This document shows, one piece after another, positions 1-6,500 of a stretch of DNA of 64,000 bases. Source of the DNA: Clostridiales bacterium (GTDB lineage Bacteria; Bacillota; Clostridia; Oscillospirales; Oscillospiraceae); assembly GCA_004557735.1 (NCBI GenBank), contig SFFV01000012.1, positions 1 through 64,000 on the forward strand. Direction: 5' to 3'. Positions within the stretch are counted from its first letter, which is position 1. Every line of letters begins with the position of its first letter. A program made the position numbers and the translations under genes. Under the pieces are notes generated by a model. That model searched no databases. It was not told the origin of the DNA and saw nothing but the letters and a program-made list of their open reading frames with translations.

Positions 1-96
<96 letters not shown>

Positions 97-134
97 ACAA
101 TGAGCCCGAGACCAAGCCCTCGGGCTCGCTATAT

Positions 135-210
135 TCCTCCTTAGCTCAGTCGGTAGAGCACGCGGCTGTTAACCGCGGTGTCGTCTGTTCGAGTCAGACA
201 GGAGGAGCCA
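135..210 (+). tRNA. tRNA-Asn (GTT)
   Basis: Full cloverleaf with acceptor TCCTCCT paired to AGGAGGA, D-loop TAGCTCAGTCGGTAGAGCA, anticodon loop CTGTTAA (anticodon GTT), T-arm GTTCGAGTC, and an encoded CCA end at 208-210. It is the first tRNA after the 5S gene, so it is probably cotranscribed with the rRNA operon. Confidence 0.95.
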
Positions 211-264
211 CAACGGCCGGGCCGCTGCCATAAAGGTGGCGGTCCGCAGTTTGTTTCGGGCCAT

Positions 265-341
265 GGGCCTTTAGCTCAGTTGGTTAGAGCAGCCGGCTCA
301 TAACCGGTCGGTCCGGGGTTCGAGTCCCTGAAGGCCCACCA
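265..341 (+). tRNA. tRNA with CAT anticodon, probably tRNA-Ile2
   Basis: Acceptor GGGCCTT pairs with AAGGCCC and CCA is encoded. The anticodon loop is CTCATAA (anticodon CAT). CAT tRNAs are initiator Met, elongator Met or Ile2 (the C is changed to lysidine by TilS). The body resembles Bacillus Ile2 (TTTAGCTCAGTTGGTTAGAG with CTCATAA), while the other CAT tRNA at 639 has the elongator-Met loop TTCATAC. The Ile2 call is therefore favoured, but it rests on resemblance from memory. Confidence 0.8.
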
Positions 342-474
342 CGTCACGTCAAAAGAAACGAACGTCATTTCGTTTCCGCTTTTGCGAAAACTCCATTTTT
401 GTTCGTTCCTTTTTCCTTTTCCATCAAAACCCGCTGCGCCGGGCTTTGGATGGAGTGTTAGATTCTGCGTACAT

Positions 475-550
475 AGGGGAATAGCTCAGCTGGTAGAGCG
501 GCGGTCTCCAAAACCGTAGGCCGAGGGTTCGAAGCCTTCTTCCCCTGCCA
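475..550 (+). tRNA. tRNA-Trp (CCA)
   Basis: Acceptor AGGGGAA pairs with TTCCCCT, with the D-arm TAGCTCAGCTGGTAGAGC, anticodon loop CTCCAAA (anticodon CCA) and T-arm GGTTCGAAGCC. CCA is encoded at 548-550. The 133 bases before it (342-474) hold no gene that I can see. Confidence 0.95.
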
Positions 551-551
551 G

Positions 552-588
552 AGACCCGGGCGCCTGAAAAAGGCGCTCGGACTCTCAA
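552..588 (+). terminator. hairpin after the first tRNA group
   Basis: CCCGGGCGCC and GGCGCTCGG form a stem around a TGAAAAA loop just after tRNA-Trp, followed by a T-containing stretch. It lies immediately before a new promoter at 595, so it probably closes the rRNA-tRNA transcript. The T tract is weak. Confidence 0.5.
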
Positions 589-594
589 ATCTTC

Positions 595-623
595 TTGACA
601 AGCAACCGGGAATTTTGTATAAT
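595..623 (+). promoter_or_regulatory. sigma-A promoter for the second tRNA group
   Basis: TTGACA at 595-600 and TATAAT at 618-623, with exactly 17 bases between. Both hexamers match the consensus perfectly. The tRNA-Met gene starts 16 bases after the -10 box, so transcription begins almost at the tRNA. Confidence 0.9.
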
Positions 624-638
624 TCCCATGCTTTATAT

Positions 639-715
639 GGCGCTGTAGCTCAGTTGGCTAGAGCATTCGGTTCATACCCGAAGTGTCACCGGTTCGAATC
701 CAGTCAGCGCTACCA
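639..715 (+). tRNA. tRNA-Met (CAT), elongator type
   Basis: Acceptor GGCGCTG pairs with CAGCGCT, the D-arm is TAGCTCAGTTGGCTAGAGC and the anticodon loop is TTCATAC (anticodon CAT). CCA is encoded at 713-715. It lacks the unpaired C1 and the GGG/CCC anticodon stem of initiator tRNA, and the loop matches Bacillus elongator Met. Confidence 0.9.
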
Positions 716-716
716 G

Positions 717-748
717 AAGGGGGCACATCCTCCGATGTGTCCCCTTTC
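717..748 (+). terminator. intergenic hairpin between tRNA-Met and tRNA-Glu
   Basis: A stem of about 13 pairs runs from GGGGGCACATC (719-729) to GATGTGTCCCC (734-744), with a 4-base loop and a short T run. It may be a partial terminator or a processing stem. Confidence 0.6.
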
Positions 749-759
749 CGAATAAATAT

Positions 760-834
760 GGCCCGTTGGTCAAGTGGTTAAGACACCGCCCTTTCACGGC
801 GGTAACATGGGTTCGAGTCCCGTACGGGTCACCA
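760..834 (+). tRNA. tRNA-Glu (TTC)
   Basis: Acceptor GGCCCGT pairs with ACGGGTC, the anticodon stem CCGCC/GGCGG holds the loop CTTTCAC (anticodon TTC), and CCA is encoded at 832-834. The D-arm TGGTCAAGTGGTTAAGACA is the usual tRNA-Glu form. Confidence 0.95.
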
Positions 835-864
835 TACTCTCTGTCCTGCGGCAGAGAGTATTTT
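835..864 (+). terminator. intergenic hairpin between tRNA-Glu and tRNA-Val
   Basis: TACTCTCTG (835-843) pairs perfectly with CAGAGAGTA (852-860) and is followed by TTTT that runs straight into tRNA-Val. No promoter is visible for tRNA-Val, so the stem must allow read-through or serve processing. Confidence 0.55.
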
Positions 865-941
865 GGAGGCGTAGCTCAGCTGGTTAGAGCGCATGCTTCA
901 CACGCATGAGGTCGATGGTTCGAGCCCATTCGTCTCCACCA
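865..941 (+). tRNA. tRNA-Val (CAC)
   Basis: Acceptor GGAGGCG pairs with CGTCTCC. The anticodon stem CATGC/GCATG encloses TTCACAC, which gives anticodon CAC. CCA is encoded at 939-941. It is the last tRNA of the group. Confidence 0.93.
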
Positions 942-944
942 AAA

Positions 945-978
945 AAAGCCTGTAATCCAAGGATTACGGGCTTTTTTG
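945..978 (+). terminator. rho-independent terminator of the tRNA group
   Basis: AAGCCTGTAATCC (947-958) pairs with GGATTACGGGCTT (961-973), with one G-T pair and a very short loop, and is followed by TTTTTT. It ends the tRNA operon. Confidence 0.9.
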
Positions 979-1026
979 TTATTTTAAATCATTCTGCAGG
1001 TGAGGCAGAGACCCCCAAAAACGCCC

Positions 1027-1602
1027 TTAGCGCAGGATCTCCTCGGCAATGACGCGCTTCGGTACGCACCGGTCCATGGCCTGCTTTTCGATATACCGGT
1101 GGGCGTCCTGCTCGGACATGCCCTGCTTTTCGATGAGGGTCCATTTGGCACGGTTCACAAGGCGGATTTCCGCCATCTTCTCCTCCATGGACGCGCTTTT
1201 CTGCTCCATGCGGCGCAGACGCTCCCGCGTGCCGCAGAGAAGCTCCATGCATTGCAGCATCATCTGCGGCGACGTCGGCTTCGGCAGCGTCAGCACGCCG
1301 CAGGGCGTGACCTGCGCGGATACGTCGGAATAGTACTCCGCCTTCATAAGAAGCAGTATTCCCGCAGCGGAATGCTCGGCGAGATGCTGCGCAAGGTGAG
1401 CGCCGAATTCGCCGCGCAGCGGCGCGCTGATGACGATGATATCATACCGGCTTTCGAGAATGCACCGCCGGGCTTCGGAGGCGTCGTTCGCGCAGCGGAC
1501 GGGGCTGTACCGTCCGGCGGGGAGAAGCTCACGCAGGGACGTATGAAATTTTTCCGCGGCAGCCACGGACAGCACGCTGTAGGTTCGCGGCAGATACTCC
1601 AT
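1027..1602 (-). CDS. ANTAR-domain response regulator
   Basis: A 191-residue protein with two parts. The first 120 residues have a receiver-like pattern, but the strand that should end in the phosphorylated aspartate reads YDIIVISAPL (residues 53-62), so the acceptor Asp is missing. Residues 140-191 form an ANTAR RNA-binding domain (RAKWTLIEKQGMSEQDAHRY, then AMDRC and VIAEEIL). ANTAR proteins bind paired hairpins in nascent RNA and stop termination; they are known in nitrogen control (NasR, AmiR and the EutV family). The start at 1602 is chosen for the GGAGGAGGG site just before it. It lies at the end of a minus-strand run with glutamine synthetase and glutamate synthase genes, so it probably regulates nitrogen assimilation. 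The target hairpins are an inference (see 6258 and 6437). Confidence 0.85.
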   Translation of the reverse strand: MEYLPRTYSVLSVAAAEKFHTSLRELLPAGRYSPVRCANDASEARRCILESRYDIIVISAPLRGEFGAHLAQHLAEHSAAGILLLMKAEYYSDVSAQVTPCGVLTLPKPTSPQMMLQCMELLCGTRERLRRMEQKSASMEEKMAEIRLVNRAKWTLIEKQGMSEQDAHRYIEKQAMDRCVPKRVIAEEILR

Positions 1603-1651
1603 GCACTTCCCTCCTCCGAAAACGTATGACGGCGCTCTTTCCGACCAGCGC

Positions 1652-2860
1652 TTACTTTGTATAATACTCCAGCACGGTCCGCGGCAGGGACGAGGTGATG
1701 AACTCGCTTGCCCTCGCCGCGGCCTTTGCGTCGGCGAGCGTCGCGGGGAGCGTTTTATACTGCGAGCGGACATCCTCCGGCGCGGTGTAGAAATTGATAT
1801 CCGCGCTCGCGGGAAGCTCTGCCCGGCGCCGGATGCCGTCGAGACCGGCGTAGATGAGCAGCGTATACGCGATATACGGGTTGCAGATCGGGTCGGGGGA
1901 ACGGAGCTCCGCGCGGCGGTACTCGCCCTCGGCGGCGGGGATGCGGATGAGCTGCGAGCGGTTTTCGCTTGACCAGGAGATGTACCGCGGCGCTTTGTAG
2001 CTGCCGAAACGCTGGTAGGAGGCTGCCGTGGTGTTGAGGAATGCGGTCATGCCGGCAATATGCGAGAGGATACCGGCGATTACATGCGGCATGATATCCT
2101 CGCCGCTTTCGCTGCGGGCGGAGATATTGATGTGCATGCCGTTGCCCGGCTCGCTGCGCAGCGGCTTCGGGGAGAAGTCAGCGGCGAGACCGTTGCGCAC
2201 GGCGACGGTATTTACGACCGTGCGGAATGTGACCGCATCGTCCGCGGCCTTGACGGGCTCGGCATAGCGGAAATCGATCTCGTTCTGCCCCGGCCCCTGC
2301 TCGTGGTGGGAACACTCCGGACGGATACCCATCTGTTCGAGCGTCAGGCAAATCTCACGGCGGACGTTCTCGCCCTTATCCCCGGGCGCAATGTCCATAT
2401 ACCCGGCGCTGTCGTAAGGGATCGCGGTCGGCTCGCCGTTTTCGTCGCGGCGGAAGAGGTAGAACTCCATCTCCGAGCCGAACGCAAACGAAACGCCCAT
2501 CGCCGCGGCGTCATCCACCGCCTTTTGCAGCAGAGCGCGGCTGTCGCCTTCGAAGGGCGTGCCGTCCGAATGAAGGATGCGGCAGAACAGGCGCGCCACG
2601 CGCCCGTGATCCGGCCGCCACGGGAGCAGACAAAGCGTCGAGGTGTCCGGCTGCAAAAAGAGGTCCGAGTGCAGCTCATCGCCGAAGCCGGGGATGGCGG
2701 AGGCGTCAAACGCGATGCCGGTGGAAAACGCGCGGTCAAGCGCGTCCGGCAGAATGGACATATTCTTCTGGTTGCCGGCCAGATCAAAAAACGTCATGCG
2801 GAGGAACTTGATATCCTCCTCCGCAACATATTGCCGGATCTCGGATTCGGAATACTTCAT
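1652..2860 (-). CDS. glnA: glutamine synthetase, type I-like (short form)
   Basis: Joins ammonia to glutamate using ATP. The protein is 402 residues, shorter than the usual 440-470. The family motifs are present: GSEMEFYLF (128-136, metal-binding glutamates), HHEQGPGQNEIDF (185-197), GNGMHIN (239-245, ATP site) and NRSQLIRIP (300-308). A region like RRAELRSPDP follows. The start at 2860 is preceded by GCAGGAGCAGC. It lies 49 bases upstream of the ANTAR gene and just downstream of the split glutamate synthase genes, so glutamine made here can feed the synthase. The short length could mean a divergent subfamily such as gamma-glutamylamide synthetase, but the neighbours favour nitrogen assimilation. 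Confidence 0.85.
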   Translation of the reverse strand: MKYSESEIRQYVAEEDIKFLRMTFFDLAGNQKNMSILPDALDRAFSTGIAFDASAIPGFGDELHSDLFLQPDTSTLCLLPWRPDHGRVARLFCRILHSDGTPFEGDSRALLQKAVDDAAAMGVSFAFGSEMEFYLFRRDENGEPTAIPYDSAGYMDIAPGDKGENVRREICLTLEQMGIRPECSHHEQGPGQNEIDFRYAEPVKAADDAVTFRTVVNTVAVRNGLAADFSPKPLRSEPGNGMHINISARSESGEDIMPHVIAGILSHIAGMTAFLNTTAASYQRFGSYKAPRYISWSSENRSQLIRIPAAEGEYRRAELRSPDPICNPYIAYTLLIYAGLDGIRRRAELPASADINFYTAPEDVRSQYKTLPATLADAKAAARASEFITSSLPRTVLEYYTK

Positions 2861-2876
2861 GCTGCTCCTGCCTTTC

Positions 2877-3600
2877 TCAATCGGAAACATACATTTGCTT
2901 ATAGGGATTCTTGCTGTCCGGCGTGACAACGGTATAGGGATCGCGGAGCATGGCCTCCGCGTCGCGCCCGAAGAGGCGGCAGTACTCGCGCACATAAGGC
3001 GCAAACTCCGCTTTGTCGGCCTCGGCGGCGGCATGCGCCGTTACCTGACTCGGAAACGGCACGCGCGACACGTCGCCGCGGAAAACCATTTTCCCGCCGT
3101 GCATACCGGTGCAGGGGAAATAGCCGGTGACGGGTTTTCCGTCCGTGTGCAGCGCGAGCACGACGATCAGCCCGCCGGCCTGATACTCGCCGAAGAAAGC
3201 TCCCGGCACGCCCGCCGATTACGATGACGGGCTTGTGTTCTTTGTATTCCTTCATGTGGATGCCGGCGCGGTAGCCCGCGTTGCCCTCCACGAAGATCTC
3301 TCCGCCGCGCATGGCGTATCCGGCGGCGTCGCCGATGTTGCCGCAGACGACGATCCGCCCGGCGCTCATCGTGTCGCCGACGGCGTCCTGCGCGTTGCCG
3401 TGCACGGTGATGTCCGCGCCGTTCAGGTATGCGCCGAGCGCGTTGCCGGGGATACCGTCGATTTCGATGCTCTTGCGGGACATGCCTGCGGCGATGAAGC
3501 GCTGGCCGAGACAGGCGCTGACGCGGCATTTTGTCCCGGCGCTGCGGATCGTCTCATTCAGCTCGGAGAAGGAGAGAGAGCCTGCTTCTATATAATCCAT
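2877..3600 (-). pseudogene. glutamate synthase GXGXG-domain subunit, frame broken
   Basis: The first part, from 3600, reads as the C-terminal beta-helix domain of glutamate synthase, with repeated glycine motifs such as GNAQDAVGDTMSAGRIVVCG and GNIGDAAGYAMRGGEIFVEG. After VIVIGG the reading frame is lost. The expected continuation (GAFFGEYQAGGLIVVLAL, then GMHGGKMVFRG) is found in another frame, which runs to the stop at 2877. The break lies between about 3195 and 3216, in a GC-rich run, and amounts to one extra base (or two lost). Together the pieces would give about 240 residues, the normal size of the archaeal-type third subunit. It is either a real mutation or a sequence error. The neighbours 3631 and 5138 encode the other two subunits. 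Confidence 0.85.
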
Positions 3601-3630
3601 AGTATCATACCTTTCACTGAATTTCCACAG

Positions 3631-5136
3631 TCATTCTCCGGCGTGGGCAACGCCGAGGATTTCGAGCTCCTTCTCCGTGAGACCGATGCCGCGGAGCATC
3701 ACGCGGTTGCCGCGCAGCGCCTCGATGGAGTTGATGCCCATGCCGCCCATCATTTCCTTGATTTCGCGCTTCCACGCCGTAACAAGATTTACAAGCCGCT
3801 CGGCGCCCGCAACGGGGTCAAGCCTTTTGACAAGCTCCGGGTTCTGTGTGGCAATGCCCCAGTTGCACCGCCCCGTATGGCACGAGCGGCAAAGATGGCA
3901 GCCGAGCGCGAGCAGCGCCGCGGTGCCGATATAGCAGGCGTCCGCGCCGAGGGCGACGGCCTTGACGACATCGGCGGAGGAGCGAATGCTGCCGCCTGCG
4001 ATGAGAGAAACGCTGCTGCGGATACCCTCGTCGCGCAGGCGCTGGTCAACGGCGGCGAGTGCAAGCTCGATGGGGATGCCGACGTTATCGCGGATGCGCG
4101 TGGGCGCGGCGCCCGTACCGCCGCGGTAGCCGTCGACGGCGATGATGTCCGCGCCGCTGCGGGCGATGCCGCTGGCGATGGCGGCGATGTTATGCACCGC
4201 CGCGACCTTCACAATGACCGGCTTTTTATACTGCGTTGCTTCCTTGAGCGAATAGACGAGCTGGCGTAGATCTTCAATGGAATAGATATCGTGGTGCGGC
4301 GCGGGGGAGATGGCGTCCGAGCCCTCGGGGATCATGCGTGTCATGGAAACGTCTCCGACGATCTTCGCGCCGGGCAGATGCCCGCCGATGCCCGGCTTCG
4401 CGCCCTGCCCCATCTTGATCTCGATGGCGGCGCCCGCGTTCAGACAGCGCTCCTCGATGCCGAAGCGGCCGGAGGCCACCTGTACGATCGTGTTTGCGCC
4501 GTACTTATAGAAATCACGGTGCAGTCCGCCCTCGCCGGTATTGTAATAGATGCCAAGCTCCTCGGCGGCGCGGGCAAGCGCTGCGTGCGCGTTATAGCTG
4601 ATTGAGCCGTAGCTCATCGCGGAAAAGAGGATCGGAACAGAGAGCTCCAGCTGCGGCGGGAGCGCCGTGTCAAGCGAGCCGTCGGCCCGGCGGCGGACCG
4701 TGTCCGGCTTCTTGCCGAGAAAGACGCGCGTCTCCATCGGCTCGCGCAGCGGATCGATCGAGGGGTTCGTGACCTGCGAGGCGTTGATGAGAAGCCGGTC
4801 CCAGTAGCCCGGCAGCGGCGTCGGATTGCCGGTGGAGGAGAGGAGAATGCCGCCCGTGGCGGCCTGCTTGTATACCTCGCGGATCGTGTCGCCCTTCCAG
4901 TTTTCGTTCTCGCGCAGGCAGCAGTCGGTTTTTACGATCTTGATCGCGCGCGTCGGACAGAGCGCAACGCACCGCTGGCAGTTGACGCATTTGGACTCGT
5001 CCGCGAGCATGATCTTACGCTCGGCGTCGTAGGTGTGGACGCCGTTCGCGCACTGCTTTTCGCAGATGCGGCAGCGCGTGCATCGCTCGTCGCGCCGGAT
5101 GACCTCAAACGGCGGGTAAATGTATTCGATAGCCAT
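3631..5136 (-). CDS. glutamate synthase, ferredoxin/FMN catalytic subunit (archaeal type)
   Basis: A 501-residue protein that converts 2-oxoglutarate plus ammonia to glutamate at an FMN centre. The N-terminus carries two [4Fe-4S] ferredoxin motifs: C19, C22, C25, C29 and C50, C53, C56, C60. The rest is the TIM-barrel FMN domain with GEGGL, GQGAKPGIGGHLPG, the YRGGTGAAPTRIRD loop and a cysteine group CHLCRSCHTGRC for the 3Fe-4S cluster. The start at 5136 has the strong site AAAGGAGGG. It lies one base after the amidotransferase gene, so the two are translated together. The fused ferredoxin suggests that electrons come from ferredoxin or a separate NAD(P)H partner that is not seen here. Confidence 0.93.
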   Translation of the reverse strand: MAIEYIYPPFEVIRRDERCTRCRICEKQCANGVHTYDAERKIMLADESKCVNCQRCVALCPTRAIKIVKTDCCLRENENWKGDTIREVYKQAATGGILLSSTGNPTPLPGYWDRLLINASQVTNPSIDPLREPMETRVFLGKKPDTVRRRADGSLDTALPPQLELSVPILFSAMSYGSISYNAHAALARAAEELGIYYNTGEGGLHRDFYKYGANTIVQVASGRFGIEERCLNAGAAIEIKMGQGAKPGIGGHLPGAKIVGDVSMTRMIPEGSDAISPAPHHDIYSIEDLRQLVYSLKEATQYKKPVIVKVAAVHNIAAIASGIARSGADIIAVDGYRGGTGAAPTRIRDNVGIPIELALAAVDQRLRDEGIRSSVSLIAGGSIRSSADVVKAVALGADACYIGTAALLALGCHLCRSCHTGRCNWGIATQNPELVKRLDPVAGAERLVNLVTAWKREIKEMMGGMGINSIEALRGNRVMLRGIGLTEKELEILGVAHAGE

Positions 5137-5137
5137 T

Positions 5138-6229
5138 TCAGAATTTTCCCTCCTTTACGCGCACGATGACCGGCTCGCCGCCCATCGGCGCCCAGACGTT
5201 GCGCGCGTCCGGCTCCATGGCGCGGATGGCGGCCTCCTCGCTTGCGATGAACACAAGATCGTCCTTCTCCGCCGTGACCATCGAGCGAAGCTTCAGCCGG
5301 TCGTTGAGCGCCATCAGCCCGCCGTCAAAGCCGAGCACGATGGAGAACGGCCCCGTGATAAGGAGGCTTGAAAACACCGTGCGCAGATAGGTGAGCCGGT
5401 CGGCTTCGGACACGGCCTTGCCGCGGATCGTGCTCCAGAAGGGCGCGGCGATGACGTTGGCGGTCTCCTCGAGCGAGAGGCCCTGCCGGCGAAGCAGATA
5501 GTCGGCAATGTAGGTGATGACCTCGGTATCCGTTTGCAGCGTGCATTTGTAGCCGAACATTTCGATGAAGCGGCGGTTCGCGTCGTAAGACGAAATTTCG
5601 CCGTTATGGACAACCGTGTAGTCGAGCAGCGCGAACGGATGCGCGCCGCCCCACCAGCCGGGGGTGTTCGTCGGATAACGGCCGTGCGCCGTCCAGCTGT
5701 AGCCCTCATACTCGTCGAGCCGGTAAAACCGTCCCACATCCTCGGGATAGCCGACGGCCTTGAATACGCCCATGTTCTTGCCGCTGGAGAAAACGTATGC
5801 GCCTTTGAGCTTTGTGTTGATGTCCATGACGGTCCGGGCGACGAACTCCTTCTCGTCGAGCTGGAGACGGCGGAGCACCGACGGCAGCGGGGATACAAAG
5901 TAACGCCAGATGAGCGGCACGTCGGTGATCTCGGGAATAATGTGGATGGGAATCTGCTCGGCCTGCACAAGCTCGAAGCCCTCCCTGAGCTGCGCTTCGC
6001 ACTCGCGGCGCACCGCGTTGTTGTCAAAGAAGATGTGGAACGCGTAAAAATCACGGTAGTCGGGGTAGATGCCGTAGGCGGCAAAGCCGCCGCCGAGACC
6101 GTTGGAACGGTCGTGCATCGGTACCATGCTCTTCATGACCGCCTCGCCGGTCATGCGCCGCCCCTCCCGGGAGATGACGGCGGAAACAGCGCATCCGGAG
6201 GGGATGCGGATCTCGCCCTCGCGCTTCAT
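5138..6229 (-). CDS. glutamate synthase, class II glutamine amidotransferase subunit
   Basis: A 363-residue protein that releases ammonia from glutamine for the FMN subunit encoded next to it. The catalytic cysteine is Cys13 (IPSGCAVSAV), so a 12-residue propeptide must be removed to expose it, as in archaeal-type split glutamate synthases. Further class II motifs are GLGGGFAAYGIYPD, HGRYPTNTPGWWGGAHPF (substrate arginine region) and VVHNGEISSY. The start at 6229 follows GAAAGAAGG. It is the first gene of the minus-strand operon, whose promoter is at 6328-6356. Its leader contains the hairpin at 6258-6310. Confidence 0.92.
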   Translation of the reverse strand: MKREGEIRIPSGCAVSAVISREGRRMTGEAVMKSMVPMHDRSNGLGGGFAAYGIYPDYRDFYAFHIFFDNNAVRRECEAQLREGFELVQAEQIPIHIIPEITDVPLIWRYFVSPLPSVLRRLQLDEKEFVARTVMDINTKLKGAYVFSSGKNMGVFKAVGYPEDVGRFYRLDEYEGYSWTAHGRYPTNTPGWWGGAHPFALLDYTVVHNGEISSYDANRRFIEMFGYKCTLQTDTEVITYIADYLLRRQGLSLEETANVIAAPFWSTIRGKAVSEADRLTYLRTVFSSLLITGPFSIVLGFDGGLMALNDRLKLRSMVTAEKDDLVFIASEEAAIRAMEPDARNVWAPMGGEPVIVRVKEGKF

Positions 6230-6257
6230 GAAAATCGCCTTCTTTCCGGAAAATACG

Positions 6258-6310
6258 AAAGGAGTTCATTTCACGAGGGGGCAGACCACCCTCGCAAAAT
6301 GAACTCCTTT
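6258..6310 (-). promoter_or_regulatory. leader hairpin of the glutamate synthase operon
   Basis: AAAGGAGTTCATTT (6258-6271) is the perfect inverse of AAATGAACTCCTTT (6297-6310), and inside it CGAGGG (6274-6279) pairs with CCCTCG (6289-6294). On the minus transcript it lies between the promoter (6328-6356) and the first start codon (6229), and a T-containing stretch follows. It looks like an attenuator or RNA-protein target. It contains a GGAG-like sequence but no start codon of its own. Confidence 0.7.
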
Positions 6311-6327
6311 GCTCATTAACGCGGAGA

Positions 6328-6356
6328 ATTATACCACCGCGGAGAGAGCGCGTCAA
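6328..6356 (-). promoter_or_regulatory. promoter of the glutamate synthase-glnA-ANTAR operon
   Basis: On the minus strand, TTGACG (6356-6351) and TATAAT (6333-6328) are separated by 17 bases. It faces away from the promoter at 6390-6418, so the two nitrogen operons start divergently within about 100 bases. Confidence 0.85.
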
Positions 6357-6389
6357 CGAAAAAACCGTAAAAAAATCGAAAATTGGGAA

Positions 6390-6418
6390 TTGACAAATCC
6401 GTGCAGAGCGCATATAAT
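6390..6418 (+). promoter_or_regulatory. promoter of type III glutamine synthetase
   Basis: TTGACA at 6390-6395 and TATAAT at 6413-6418 with a 17-base spacer, a perfect sigma-A match. The leader from about 6425 to 6500 contains the hairpin at 6437-6468. Confidence 0.9.
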
Positions 6419-6436
6419 TTCGCCCATCAAAGGCAA

Positions 6437-6480
6437 GGGCGTCTTGGAGAACCGTCTCCGAGACGCCCTGTTTCAATTTT
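6437..6480 (+). promoter_or_regulatory. attenuator-like hairpin before glnN
   Basis: GGGCGTCT (6437-6444) pairs with AGACGCCC (6461-6468), continued inward by GGAG/CTCC, leaving the six-base loop AACCGT. A T-rich run (TGTTTCAATTTT) follows, so it looks like an intrinsic terminator in the leader. CGCCC at 6421-6425 could pair with GGGCG at 6437-6441 instead, which would open the stem. Six-base loops are typical of ANTAR targets, but the usual A1/G4 pattern is not exact here (A1 is present, G is at position 5). Confidence 0.7.
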
Positions 6481-6500
6481 CCGAAAGAGGAGTGAGATGC

